This document shows, one piece after another, positions 1 through 12,231 of a stretch of 64,000 nt of DNA (the first letter of the stretch is position 1; the number at the start of each line of letters is the position of its first letter). Both the position numbers and the translations under genes were made by a program. This stretch comes from Colius striatus (lineage: Eukaryota > Chordata > Aves > Coliiformes > Coliidae): NCBI RefSeq assembly GCF_028858725.1, contig NC_084774.1, positions 5,306,001 to 5,370,000 of the forward strand, given 5' to 3'. The notes under the pieces are model-generated. The model made no database searches, was not told the DNA's origin, and was given only the letters and a program-made list of their open reading frames with translations.

Positions 1-342
1 CACACTGCTGGTCTCCATAAACAGTTCTTGAAACTTCCCCCAGCCCTGAGGTGGACCCACCTCCAGCCTGGCTGGGCCAATCTGGTACCTCTGTGATTAT
101 TATTTAAGAAGGGAAATTTGCAGCAGAAGAGGTGGTGGAGGAGTGGTACAAGATGAAGGCAACCATGCAGATACCACAGTCAGAGAAGGAGGAAGGAGGA
201 GCGCTGGACCGGAGATCCCCCAGCAGGCTGTGGTGAGAAGGCAACTGTGCCTGTGCAACCCATGGAGGGCAATGGCAGGGCTGAGAGCCACCAGCAGCTC
301 TGGGTGAGTGCCCCTGGATGGGCAGGAGACTATGTGAGAAGG

Positions 343-1681
343 TGTCATGGTTTGACATGACAGCCTTTTCTGGTATGGGGGAAGGGGCTGCAAAGATGGC
401 TCCTGTAAGAAGTTGCTCACAACTCTCCCCAGCTCTGAGCCAGACCCACTTCTGGGGCTGAGCCAATTAGACGCCTCCACGATCACTTTTTAAGAAGAAG
501 CCGGAAGGGGAGGTGTCTTCCTCCATCTTCTTTCCTTCTTCTGCCCCTTCTTCTCTTCTTCTGGCTGGTGGTGGTGCAAGGAGTAGGAACAGTGAGAGAA
601 ACAATCATGCGGACTCCAAGGTCAGTGATGAAAGGGAGGAGGTGTACTGTAGCAGAGACTCCCCTGCATTCTATGGAGAGAACTGGTGAAGCTGAGATTT
701 ATTTTCATTTCTTTAAAGACCCCGCATCAGCGGTACAGACTCATTTTGATAATGAGCCCGCATCAGGGGCAGAGACTCATTTTGCTAAAGCTGACCCTGG
801 ACCAGGGGCAGCGATTCACTTCATTAAAGGCCCCGAGCCAGGGACAGTGATTTTGGCCGGAGGAGGCCTTGTCCCAAAGGAGGGGCCCTTTATCACTATG
901 GCCGGAGCAGGCCCTGTCCCGAGGAAGGGACCCAATATCCACAGCTGCAACTGTGGGGAGGAACCCATGACAAAGCAGCTCATTAAACTTATGCCCAGAA
1001 GAGGCCTTGTCCCAAGAGAGGGACCTTGCAACTGCAGAAACTGCAACCGCGGTGAAGAATCCACGCCAGAGATATTCACCAAGGACTGTGTCCCGTGTGA
1101 GGGAACCTGTATCGGCAGAAGCCACAGCTGCTGGGAACAACCCACACCAGAGAAGTTTGTTAAGGACTGTGTTCCGGGGGAGGAACCCCGTGTTGGAGCA
1201 GGGGAAGAATGCCAGGAGTCATCCTCATCTGAGAAGACAGAAGCGGCAAAGCCCATCTGTGAGAGACTGACCACATCCCCCACTCCCTGCCCCCCTGAGC
1301 TGTTGCGGGGGGAGGAGGTAGAGATATCGGGAGCAGTGAGCTGGGCCCGGGAAGAAAGGAGGGATGGGGGAGGGAGATCTTAAAGTGCTGGTTGTAATTT
1401 TCTCATCATCCTACTCCCTTTTTGCTTTTATTCTGTTCTGTTTCTTGTAGAATAAACTTTCCTACTTTCCTCTCTAAGTCGAGTACTGGAGTCTGTTTTG
1501 CCCAGAACCATAATTGGCAGTGAGCCCTCCCTGCCCTTGTCTCAATCCACAACAATCTTGCTTATCTTTTTACTCCCATTTCGCTGGGTCCTCTGCCATC
1601 TTAACGAGGGTGGGGGTGAATGGGGGCATCGAGCGAGAAACTGTCGTGGTGCTGTTGTGCTAGCTGGGCCAAACCACGACA
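343..1681 (+). mobile_element. Solo LTR (about 1.34 kb) with terminal inverted repeat and 5-bp target duplication
   Basis: The element starts TGTCATGGTTTG and ends CAAACCACGACA. These termini are inverted copies of each other at 11 of 12 positions. It is flanked on both sides by GAAGG (338-342 and 1682-1686), a 5-bp target duplication. An AATAAA polyadenylation signal lies at 1451-1456. The middle (718-1200) is made of degenerate tandem repeats of about 39-93 bp. The 3' third matches the flanking outer LTR and the copy at 36085-36671. A 5-bp duplication with TG...CA ends fits ERVL or ERV1-type integration. No internal retroviral sequence remains, as expected after LTR-LTR recombination. Confidence 0.8.
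568..1383 (+). other. 271-codon ORF across the LTR-internal repeats, coding status doubtful
   Basis: An uninterrupted frame lies wholly inside the LTR at 343-1681. Codons 51-97 or so consist of 12-13-residue units of the form D/E-P-x-x-G-A-x-x-H-F. They are followed by longer units built round G-L-V-P-x-E-G-P and then D-C-V-P-x-E. Every repeat period seen (39, 45, 93, 90 and 81 bp) is a multiple of three, so the frame survives the expansions. No signal peptide or membrane segment is evident, and it resembles no protein family known to me. LTR copies near 2.9 kb and 36.3 kb contain the equivalent C-terminal segment, but the former has a stop just upstream. It is most likely a fortuitous frame in repetitive non-coding LTR sequence. 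Confidence 0.2.
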
Positions 1682-2534
1682 GAAGGGACCATGGCATAGG
1701 CCGTACTGGAGAGCCTGCGGGCCCCAGACACCCACACAGTAGGCGGAGAGGAGCTGCAGCCCTTGGGATGAATGTACACAGAGCAGCTTGTGCAGGGCTG
1801 CCCAGCCTGTGAGGGACTGGTACTGGAGCAGGGAATGGTGAGGAGTCCGTCTGCCTTGAGTAGAGACAAAGGGCAGGAGCCACTGGGAAAGGACTGATTG
1901 CATCCCCACTCCCTTTCAGGAGAGGACATAAAGACACCAGGATCAGGGCTGTCGGCCCAGGAAGAGGGGAGAGGTAGTCTTAATGGGATGGTTGTGCTGT
2001 TCATCATCATACTACTCTGTGTTATTTTCTGGCTTTTATTATTTTGGTTGGTAATGGTTTGTTTTCTTCCCCAAGTTGAGCAGTATTGTCTATTCTGCTA
2101 GGGACCATAAGTGGCAAGGGAGCCCTCCCTGTCCTTAGGGGATTCCAAAGGCCCTTTGTAGTTATGGCTGATCATGATCCTTTGTTCCTAGATGGGCCCA
2201 AACCACAACAAAACTCTAAACTGAATACAATAGATTTCATTGAAGGGAGGTTTCTCAGTTTTGCTGAGTGGATGAATTAAAGCTACTGTTCTCATTTTGT
2301 TTAGGACAGAGTGCCTGTATTCCCATCCAGAAAGTCCTGGACAGAAATATGGGAGTAAAGCATAAGGAGTAGAAAGCTTTGAGTGAAAGGAAGTGGGTTT
2401 GCATGGGCACAGCTCTCTCCCTGGACAGTCTGAGTGAAGATGCTGCTCGCACTCCAGCTGGGCTACCTGCCTAAGTGTTGTTTTAATCTCTGATGACAAT
2501 GAAGCTCCACACAGCTGGTCCTTCACTCATCCCT

Positions 2535-3000
2535 ACACTCCCCAACATGGTGGGATGAGATAGCTAAGGGCCTTGTGGGTCAAGTCAAAGATAGGGAGGG
2601 CTCACTTACTAGTTATGGTCCCTGGCAGAACAGACTCAACTACTCAACTTGGGGAGGAAAACAAAATCAACTTAATGCATGGCCAACCAAAATATACCAA
2701 ACAGAAAACAAACCAGAGCAAGCTAATGAGAAAAAGACAACCATCCCTTTAAGACCACCTTTGTTGCATCCCTCTCCCCAGCCTCTGCTACCTGTTCCTG
2801 TTATCTCCACCTCCTCCCCCTTGGTAGTGCAGGGGACAGGGAATGGAGGTTGTGGTCAATCCATCACAGAGGGTTTCTGCTGCTTCTTCATCCGAGGAGG
2901 AGAAGGACTACTCACATTCTCTCCTGCTCCACTGTGTCCCATGGGACAAAGTCCCTAATGAACCTCTCAGGTGTGAGTCCTTCCCTGGGTCTGCACTACT
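2535..3000 (-). mobile_element. Antisense fragment of the same LTR family
   Basis: Read on the minus strand this segment matches 36235-36600 in order. It has the serine-codon-rich TCCTCCTC stretch, a GAAGC(A/G)GCAGAAACCCTCTGTGA block, the G-rich GGGGGAGGAGGTGGAG, the T-rich region, then GGGACCATAAC and the TCTTGACC-like 3' portion. Both LTR ends are missing. It sits 325 bases beyond the outer LTR at 1-2210 and in the opposite orientation, so it is a separate insertion. Confidence 0.6.
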
Positions 3001-5290
3001 GTAACCCCTTCCTCACTATCAGAAATGACTCCACACAAACCCAACATACTGGTCCTGCCAGCCCTCAATCACAAATGCATCTGTAAACAATAAACAGCAT
3101 CTTCATCTTGCTGTTCATAAATGGTACATGCACAGTCGTTGCCTTGGCTGCAGGTAGTCCAGCTGGTAATACCTCTACTGTGCTGAGTCAAGCTCTAGGA
3201 AAACTATGGCAATTTCCTAATTTCTCTGACCTCTCTTCCCTGAACTCAAATTGCAGTGGAAAAAAACCAGGGCATGCAGCTTCACAGATCTGGAAAATAT
3301 AGATTACTTGGCAGAGGTTTCACTTGACCTGGTGTTTTCATCAAAAGCTCTCATTTTATCTAGATTTTGTTTATATGAGCTTTACAATAAAAACATTAGT
3401 GAAATGTTCTCAGCTGAAATGCTGTTTCTATTACATGCCTATAAAATGCTGTGTGTATTTTTCATACTACATCGTGACTTTCCTGTATAGGGTTTGATAA
3501 ACTGAATTAATTTTGGTTATCTTTTTCTGCTCCCAGAATACAAATATCTCACTGCTCTTTCAATTATATCAAGTATGTGTAGCATTATATTGTATTCAAG
3601 CTGTTTCCTAAACAGGAAAATAGTAAAAAAACATAGCAAAAAAGGCTAAAATGTATATGACTTCTTAGAAATATAACTTACATCAAAGAGCTATTTTTGT
3701 TCCCTTTTAACCTTGTGAAAAATGCCCTGTTTGTAGTGAAAATCATCAGTAATTGAGAAGGTGCATGATTATAATGCTAAAAACAAATATGGGGTTTTTT
3801 TGGTTAAAGTATGTTTCAACTCAGTGACACTTACGTTTCTATAAGAGTCCAAAGGATATTGATTTCACCTATAAAGCAGCTGTATACCTCTCCTGGGACT
3901 CAGTGAAGCTTTGTCAATGTCTGCTTATGTAAGGAAGTTGTAAATATGGAAGACATACATAGTCTAGCTAATATTCCTCATAGGTAAGGGGTTTGACTAA
4001 TAGCTGGGTTCCTTTGTTGTCTTTTGTTATGTGCACAAACTAACTGTTGAATGCTCCACACAAGCCTGATGGGAGTAGGATGATCTCCTGCCTCAATAGC
4101 ATGGTTTATGCTATGCATTGTTGCTTACCCTTGACAAAACCATGCTTAATGGCGAAGAGTTTATTGTTCTGGAGACATGAAGTCAACCTCAGAACTTCTA
4201 GGTGAAATTCCCTTGCTTTGAACATCATGTCTACAACTGTCACAGATATTACCTTCGTTACCTGGAGCTTTTAAAACAGGTGGAAATATTTGGGATTCTG
4301 TCAGAAACTGCAGTCCTCATAGGTAGAATTCATGTAACTAAACACAGATGTCAACAACTAAGCTGATCAGCCCACAATTCTTTTACTGTCAAAAGACAGA
4401 AAACGATGCATTTAGGGTATCTTTTCTGAAAAGAAACATCTGCTATAAGTTTAATGACTCACATTGTGGAAATGTGTGGGATAAAATGAGGCATTTGCAG
4501 ATGTCTATACTGATTCGCAAATCAAAACTATTTTTGCATAGAGTACTTGCAATGAGCAATTCAAGCAATTTTACTAATGTTGAAAGCTTTGTTTCAACAG
4601 AAAACATTCTGGGAAGCCTAAGTAAATATATGCTCATTAACAAAGCAGCAAAGAACAAGACTATCAGGGATTTCTGTTGGGAAGATGTCGGGCAGTAGGA
4701 AGTAGTACAGTAATATCTAAATCTTTAAGGCAACATTAGTGAATTACTCGTTGTGTGTGTGGGTATCTGTGCTTATGGTCTTTCCATGAAAGTTAGGAGA
4801 CACAGTAACTAGGAATTTAGCTCTTTGACAGTATAAAGAGTAAGCAAAGTGCAGGAAAACTTCAAAGATTGAATCTCCAGAAGTAGTAGGTTTGTTCAAG
4901 CACATTTAGTAAGCAGTCAGAAGTGGAATCACCATGTTGATTTCTTGACCCTGCAATCTTTCCAGGATCCAGAATGACATTTGCTCCATTTTTTAAATTC
5001 TTAGAGTGAAAACAAAATTCATGTCTTTGCAATGTGTTTTGAAAGACTCAGTTTATCAGGATTTACTAAAGATTAGAGTGCTGGAAAAGAGAAATGGAAG
5101 GAAAATACTATCACTGTTTTAGGTTGACTACCCATAGAGGTGCCTGGTCCTGATATCTTCTTAGATCTGGCTTGGATAGATTCTGGTGTTTGAAACCCTG
5201 CTATGGGAAAGTCCCATCCCTCTCCAGATGTTACATACAAATGTTTGTTTCAGTTGACTTATAGATGGCAGGTGACATATCCTTATAACT
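3001..5290. other. Intergenic, AT-rich, no feature recognised
   Basis: No repeat family, RNA gene or conserved coding pattern was recognised here. The longest frame is 116 codons on the + strand (4348-4698). It has no recognisable domain and no splice context, and is treated as chance. Confidence 0.4.
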
Positions 5291-5295
5291 TGTCA

Positions 5296-5980
5296 GAGAG
5301 GAATCACCTGAGGTTCAACAAGGGCAAGTGCAGAGTCTTGCACCTCAGAAGAAACAACCCCATGCACCAGGACAAGCTGGAGTTGACTCACTTGATAGAA
5401 GCTCTGCAGAGAGAGACCTGGGAGTGCTGGTTGATAATAAATTAAACACAAGCAGCAATGTGCCCTCGTGGCCAAGAAGGCCAATGGCATCCTGGGGGCA
5501 TCAAGAAGAGTGTGGGTAGCAGGCCGAGGAAGGTTCTCCTGCCCTTCTCCTCTGCCCTGATGAGGCCTCATCTGGAGTCCTGTGTCCAATTTTGGGCTCC
5601 CCAGCTGAGGATGGACAGGGAACTTCTAGAGAGAGTCCAGCACAGGGCCACCAAGATGATCAGGGGACTGGAGCATCTTTCATATGAGGAAAGGCTGCGG
5701 GACCTGGGACTGTTCAGTGATAGGACAAGGGGTAATGAACAATAGCTGGAACACAAGAAGTTCCACTTAAGAAGAAACTACTGTAAGGGTGAGAGAGCCC
5801 TGGCACAGGCTGCCCAGGGAGGATGTGGAGGCTCTTTCTTCTGAGGATTTCAAAACCTGCCTGGATGCATTCCTGAGTGACCTGACCTAGGTGGACTTGC
5901 TTGTGCAGGGAGGTTGGACTGGATGAGCTTTATAGGTCCCTTCCAATCCCCACCATTCTGTGATTCTGTCATTGTGTGAT
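5296..5980 (+). mobile_element. CR1 LINE, 3' part with internal deletion
   Basis: This is the typical avian CR1 3' portion. It runs from the post-RT ORF2 region (GAGGTTCAACAAGGGCAAGTGC) through the GCCCTCGTGGCCAAGAAGGCCAATGGC segment to the 3' UTR, ending at CACCATTCTGTGATTCTGT. About 100 bases of consensus are missing near 5720, between the LGLFS-like segment and the GATAGGACAAGGGG segment. Frames are broken. It is 5'-truncated, as most CR1 copies are. Confidence 0.88.
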
Positions 5981-6687
5981 ATGATTCAGTCTTTGAGTCT
6001 GAGGGAAGAGTTTCGTGGCAAAAATCTAGTGAGTCTTTAACAACTAATTTTTAGGCTAAGGATGTTCTTTGTTGTCATATTTTTGTTGCTTGCTTTTAAA
6101 TCAATGCTTTATTGTTGCTTTTTAAATAAACATTTTTCTCCTTGTTTCTCCTTCCTTAAGGGCTCAGTTTTGTAAATGTTGCAATGTTTTGCCTAGGTTG
6201 CTTCTCATTTTTCTTGAGGATGGGCAAATTAGCTAAGAAAAATACTGGTTTGTCTTAAAAGACCCATGGAGTCCAGCACCATTTCTGTGCTCAGAATTAA
6301 GATTTTTCTTTTCTTTTTTTGTTTTTTGGGTTTTTTTAGGAGTAGATCTAGAGGGTGACCAGAGATACATGCAGGTCATGATATTTGCTTTCCTTTTTAG
6401 AGCAATTCCACTGCTTGAACTGGACATTGATGCTTCTAAGCAGGTAGGTTCTCACTGACTAGAAATTCCACATGATCAGAAATGCAGTCTGAGCAAGTAA
6501 ATTGCCATGTTCCTTGTCTGACAAGTAGAGGTGACTTGGCACAGATTGCATGACTGTAAGTATAAAAGGCAAATTATTCAGATTAGGTTCATTACATGTG
6601 GTGCAGAGATAAACAATACATCTGATGTGTAGTGCAGGATCTTAGCAGTAGATGGTGGACAGAAGTAGAATTTACACTTTAGTAACA

Positions 6688-6856
6688 ATGAACAAGCTGC
6701 CCAGAGAGGAGGTGGAGATCCCTGGAGATATTTAAAAGATGCATAGAGGAAGTGCTGAGGGCCATGGGTTAGTAGTGGGCTTGGCAGGGTTGGGTTAGTG
6801 GTTGGACTTGATGACCTTAATGGTGTTTTCTGACCAAAATGATTCTATGAGATTCC
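6688..6856 (+). mobile_element. CR1 3' tail, divergent subfamily
   Basis: A short 3' piece with the order AAGCTGCCCAGAGAGGAGGTGGAG, GATATTTAAAAGATG, GTTGGACTTGATGACCTT, ending ATTCTATGA. The body resembles the copies at 13136-13788 and 17412-17768 rather than the TCTAGGTG-type subfamily. Confidence 0.75.
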
Positions 6857-7560
6857 TTGAAACCTTTTCTTCTGGCTCAACAAGCCCAGGTCCCTTAGTA
6901 GTCTCCTCACAGGCAAGTGCTCTAGTGCCCTGACCATCTTTGCTCACCCTCTGCTGAGCTGTGCTTTGCCTTGTATTGTTGAGTACAATACTGGATGAGA
7001 TACTTTACACATGATCCAGTGAGAATTTGTATGGGAGACAGTGAGAATAGAAGGGAATGTTGAAAAGGAAGATTGCTTTCCTTAATCTCCTGGCTATGCT
7101 CTTTGTTCAGACAGCCCAACCTGCCTTTCACCTTTACTGCCAAGGCACACTGCTTATGTTCTGATTACTCTCTGCCAACATATCCAGGCCTTTTCCAACA
7201 AAGATATTCCCCCATCAATCTGTCCTCAGCTTGCATAGTTACAAGGACTTGTTGCTTCCCAAGTGCATGACTTGGCCTTTGTCTTTGCTGGATTTCACAA
7301 GGCTCTTCTTGGCCTATTTCTCCAACCTATATAGAGTCCTTTGGATGGCAGCCATGTTCTAGAGCACACTGCAACAGCAAGTCATTAATAAAGACATTAA
7401 ACATGTCATGCCCCAGAACAGGCTCATGCAATACTCCACTTGTTACTGGTCTTCATGTGCTATATGACCCACTAAACACTACTCCTTCAGCTCAGTTGTC
7501 CAAGTAGTGTTTTAATCTATCGAGTTTCACAGCCATCCAGGCTATATTGTCCTAACTTGG
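6857..7560 (-). repeat. Old antisense interspersed repeat, probably CR1
   Basis: The first 100 bases (CTCAACAAGCCCAGGTCCC, CCTCACAGGCAAGTGCTC) read as the reverse complement of the CR1 segment that encodes the EERLRELGLF-like region. The rest, including the CCCCAGAACAGGCTCATG area near 7410, matches a diverged antisense repeat common in bird genomes that I believe is CR1-derived. Divergence is high and boundaries are approximate. Confidence 0.4.
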
Positions 7561-8727
7561 ACACAAGACAGTGTTCTCCTCTCCTTCCGCTCATCCATAA
7601 AAGTCAACTTCACAATTTCTATTTAACAAACTTATTTATGTGGATTAATAATTTCAGTGTGACCATCAGACATTACACTAAATATATTAGTGTTAAATAG
7701 ACCATAATATTACCCTGATCTGGTGATCAGCAGGTAGAAACAAGAGTGGATGACCAGGGAAGACAACCTTTTCTGTTCCTGCAGACTTTGGCTATTTAAA
7801 GGTGTAAGCAGTTGTGCTTATGTTTGCTACTTTTGCTAGAAACACTGTGTTTTGCAGCTTTTCCCTCTGTCTGTTGCACAAGGCAGGGTAAAAGACCACA
7901 GACCAATAGTCAAATTTGTCTCGAGACTTTACACAATGTTCATCTAGATAACATTGTATTACTGACATACGGCCTTGGCATAACTTGCTAGGGTAACCTT
8001 TCTGCAGGGACTGAATCAAGCCTGTAGGTTCCTATTCTGTCTGATGTTTATTGACTTGGTAAAGAAACAGATCTTTTGTAGATGCTAAAACTTAGTTTTA
8101 AACAAAAAAAAAAAAAACAGAAGAGAATGAAAATGGTTTATACCATTTATTCTTCTGGTGAAACAAAACATACTGTTTTCTGTTGAAAATTCTTGGTGAA
8201 GTCAGGGTTTTCAATTATTGTTACTTTCAGAAAGAATAGAAATAGCAGGGGGGAATAAATAAACTTTGTAGCTGAAGTAAAGCAAGACTTATTAAAAATG
8301 CAGTTTTGAAAGAATTTGCTTTTCATGGTGATGAGAATAAGTGGTCCACTTATAAAGTGGTTTGTGAGGTCAAAATTATAGCCTGTAAAGAATAAAATTA
8401 CTCATATTATTTGTCTGAGCTTAGGTTCACAAAACAGTCTCCTACTGCTTTGTGTGCTTACTAAATCAAAGAGAAAGTCAAGGTTTTAAAAACATGCATT
8501 TTTAAACTTGATCAGTGCTTGCAATTTTATAGGGTGAAAATATAACCTCTCAGTCAGTTTTGTAATAAAATTTGTGTTGAGCTGAGCGATACAAAGAGGG
8601 TTTTCTCTGAGGCATGAATAGGAGACAGAAATTACAGTTCTCTGCTTCTCCTCTGTCATACGTTTTTGAGGAGCTGGTTTTGCTTGGTAACAGGGAAGGA
8701 GGCTACAGTGCTGGTTCCTGTAAGCAA
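7561..8727. other. Intergenic, no feature recognised
   Basis: AT-rich sequence with a short poly(A) run near 8104-8118. No gene or repeat family was recognised. Confidence 0.4.
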
Positions 8728-8854
8728 TTGAGTGTTATTGTCTGTTCTGCACCAGACCATCAGTGGCTTGTGAGCTCTCCGTGTCCTTAGGGAGTCCCAA
8801 AGGCCCTTGGTACTTAAGGCTGATTATGGTTCTTTGTTCCTAGATGGGCCTAAA
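8728..8854 (+). mobile_element. LTR 3'-end fragment
   Basis: This matches the last about 130 bases of the outer LTR (2080-2200). It has the TTATTGTCTGTTCTGC block, GGGAGTCCCAAAGGCCCTTGGTA-like sequence and TTTGTTCCTAGATGGGCC. It stops before the CACAACA terminus. Confidence 0.6.
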
Positions 8855-9439
8855 TAATCACATCTGAAAAGATAAAAATACACAAAACTGAAAAAGAAAT
8901 AATGCAGTTCTTTGAACTTCAAAAATACTGCTTAACTAGATTTCTGCTGAATACCATGTCTTTACAGACATGAAAAGAAACAATTGCTTATGGATGGCAG
9001 CTGAGAAGTGAACATGTACCACAATAGAATGACATCTGGAAATGAATCTGCAGGCTCTGCCTGTGGAAGAAGAAGAGTTTAGAGTATCTGTGCAAGAAGA
9101 CGGTATTCAGTAGTGTGACTGATGGGAAAGCAGTGTTGTTTTTGTTGTCCCTTCTTCGTTGGCATGTGTGTCTGTAAACAAGCAGGCCCTGAAATAGATT
9201 TTTTCCAATAGCTTCTCCACTGTGAAATCTCATTTGATGAGGATGAGTAAATTTCATCAGATCTGTGAATATTTTGTCTTAAAAAAACAACCGAAAAACC
9301 TTTCTAATGTGCTTGTTTCTTTCTTGGTTGAAATGAAATACTGTCAGCTTAGATGGGTGGGATTTGCCGCAGCAACGCTGATAATGCCTCTGCAAGTCAC
9401 GCTGCATTAAATGAATGATCTCTGCTCAAGCCTAAAAAA

Positions 9440-9840
9440 TAGCTGCTAAGACTCTAAGATGGACCAGGCACTGATCAAGGCTCAACCAATTAGCGATGGA
9501 GGTAACGCCCCTGTGATTAACAGAGAAGAGGAGATATTGCTGAGCAGATGCTAAACCGCAGCAGCAGCAGAAGGGAGTGAGAATGTGAGAACATCTCCAC
9601 AGACACCAAGGCCAGTGGAGAAAGAGAAGGAGATGTGCAGGCACTGGAAGAAAGATTCCCCTGTGGCCTGTGGTGAAGACCATGGTGAGGCAGCTGTGTC
9701 CCTGCAGTCCATGGAGGGCATGGTGGAGCAGAGATTCACTCGCAGCCCATGGAGGACCGCACGCTGGACCATGTGGATGCCCAAGGGAGATTGTGACCCC
9801 AGGGCAGGGAGAAGTGTGGGAGCAGATGATGGTATAGGAA
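9440..9840 (+). mobile_element. LTR fragment related to the copy at 16625-17410
   Basis: It shares with 16750-17060 the same ordered blocks: CAACCAATTAGCGATGGAGGTAA, GCTGAGCAGATGCTAAAC, AGCAGAAGGGAGTGA, ATCTCCACAGACACCAAGG, GGAGAAAGA, and a GAAGACCATGGTGAGGCA segment. The two copies differ by scattered substitutions and small indels. Frames on either strand within it are shadows of the repeat. Confidence 0.65.
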
Positions 9841-12231
9841 TGGGAGTAGAGAGCTGCCCCATCTGCCCTTCTCACCCCAGCTCATGTTCATTACCCTCTC
9901 AGTCAATTAAAACTTTGATGTCAAAAAGATGATTTACCTATCAGCATTTTCTGACTGTTCCTTAGTCTCAGCTTCATGGTCACTCCACTGCCACCAGCTC
10001 AATTGTTTGTCAGGACTGTTTAAACCACAGTGTGGTGAGGATTTTTGGGTTTGTAGACCTTCAAAACTGAAATATGAAATACATTTTGCTGGAATAAAAA
10101 TAAAGATTTAGAAAAATATACTTGCCAGAAGGAAAATAGCTCTCCATTCTACATGGATACCCCTCTGGTGCTAACATCAAGACAACTGGGATAATGAAGG
10201 CACAAGGGACGTGTTACGAAGGAACCCTCCATTATGCTCTGGTCTAGACCCTTCAGCGTTGCTTTCTGCACTGGCACAAATCACTCTTTTTGAAGCATCC
10301 TGTTCTATTACAATTTGTGGTTGCTTCAGATATATTTGTTGAGAGGTCCTTGCCTGGTGGCTGTCGCCAGTAGTCTACTTCTACTTATCTTGAGAGCAGT
10401 TCAAGACAAAATGTTGTGCAATACAGTGAAGTGGTTGTTGGTCTCTCGTATTTAGCCCAAACATATTTGTGTTTGATGCTCTTAGAAATAGAAAGAAAAC
10501 TCTTCACATCTGCAAAAGCCCTTCAGCCAGAATGTGTGAAGCTTTGTTCCTGAGCAGTTCATACATCCTGTTATTTGAAGGTTAGTAAATGAACATCTGT
10601 CTGTATTTTTCAAAGTAGGGAGGAGAGGGCATTTTCAGTCTCCTTTCACCATTTTGGCTTTTTTTTTTTTCAGGCATTATATACTAGTATATCCAGGTGA
10701 TTTGTTTTGACTGATACAGCCAGTGAGCTGGTGAGCACCTCCATGTTTATGGGCATAAGTCAGAATTATTGATAATCATTGCCTCTGAAAATCATGAAGA
10801 TCAACCTTTTCCTACATAAGTTTTGATCCTGTGCAGAGATTTTAGCTTTGCAGTCACTGGGTGCATACTTATTGTAAAGGTAAGTTATCATTTAGTACCT
10901 TTTCTTGTCCAAGTTATCTCTTTTTCCAGCAGCTTCAGAAATGTAAGTAATGGCATTTCTTTCTCCAGAAGTGACAACATATGTTTCTGTTGTTAATATG
11001 TCACTGTTGGGACTATACTTTTGAAAAAAAATCCTTATTCTCTTCCCAGAATCAATTCCCCAGGAAACGTTTCATTCTTTAGCAACTCTGACTTCAGTAT
11101 TATTTAAAGATTATGTAACTAGAAGCAGCAAATACAGTCACAAATATTGTATTATTAGTCTTTGCAGAAATCCAAGATTTTAAAATATATGAGAAGCTTG
11201 AAAGATATTGGATTGTTTTCTTCCAGATTCTGAGCCTTTAGTATGGGCGTATGTCTTGGCTTCAGGCTTTTCTGCTCCACTGCTGGCTGAGAGTGGTTAG
11301 TTGGTTGGTTTGGGTTGTTTCTTTGGTCTTTTTAGGAAAAAGAAAAGAAAGAATGTGGATTCCACTTCACATAAATCAAACAAGTGTAATTTATGGAAGA
11401 TATCATACTTTTGAAGACTTGCCAACAAAACCAGTTGTTCATTGCAACCTACAGTCCATTCCGTTTGTTGGCAGATAGTAGAACTTTATGTTGCTGTATA
11501 ACAGCAATTTGCTCCTCAGCTATTTGACTACACATCTCAAAAACCTCAGGCAATAAAATGTCTATTGCATGTCTAAGGGAGTGACTCTGGTGGCTCCTTT
11601 CCAAAGTTATGCTCATTTTTTTCCACTTGCTAGTCCAGCTTCAGCTTGTGTAAGTACCATACCCCTACAATTCTGAGACTGATTCTGTGATTAACCTACT
11701 TCTGCAAAACTAGAAAGTTGTTTACTGTATAAGTGTGTTCCCTAAGTTGTTCTTGTTGACTATACTGACATTAGGGTTTGATTTTTGAACTGTAGTTTAT
11801 TACTGAAGGGATATTACTGAACATTTGTTTATAAATGCAGAGGCACAAGTCGGTGTGTTTTTTCAGGCTCAGGCTCACTCACCTCTGTGGGGGATGTATT
11901 TACAAGCACCAGGTTCATGACATCTGTCTTTTGCTAGCATCTTCAGTAGTTTCACAGGAACCTCTTTTTCATTGTTTGAACATGTAAGTAGGTAAAAGAA
12001 ACTGATGAAAATTCAACAACTAAATATAAAAGTAAAGGGAAGCTGTTAGGTGTGAAAGCAGAAGCACTATTTTGTATTCTTTTAACTGTACAATCTTCCA
12101 TCATGTGAATTGTGGATACGATTTAGTTCTGAATGAAGGCTCTCTCAAATACACAAATGTTCATGAGTAGTTCTCCCTGCTGGAACAGAGATTGCACGCA
12201 GCTAGGGGTGAGACTGCACTAGGCTGTGGGT
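9841..12231. other. Intergenic, no feature recognised
   Basis: AT-rich, with a short T run near 10660. No coding exon, RNA gene or named repeat could be supported. A 75-codon frame at 11251-11478 is treated as chance. Confidence 0.4.

Larger units (their letters stand above)
1..2210 (+). mobile_element. Outer LTR, 5' end outside window, split by a younger LTR
   Basis: Two pieces, 1-342 and 1682-2210, read as one LTR interrupted by the element at 343-1681. The right piece ends in AAACCACAACA, the same terminus as the LTR at 36085-36671. Its last 200 bases follow the same order as that copy: a T-rich stretch, a GGGACCATAA block, GGGAGCCCTCCCTGTCC, then the terminal CAACA. The left piece carries the family's GGCTGGGCCAAT segment and a purine-rich stretch. 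No gag, pol or primer-binding region is visible, so it looks like a solo or truncated LTR of an avian endogenous retrovirus, probably ERVL-like. The exact family is inferred. Confidence 0.6.

Noticed and set aside
950..1200. LTR tandem repeats considered as a CRISPR-like array
   Set aside because: Units are diverged, have no constant repeat with unique spacers, and lie in a vertebrate LTR.
816..1283. 155-codon minus-strand frame
   Set aside because: Mirror of the LTR-internal tandem repeats, with no domain or start context.
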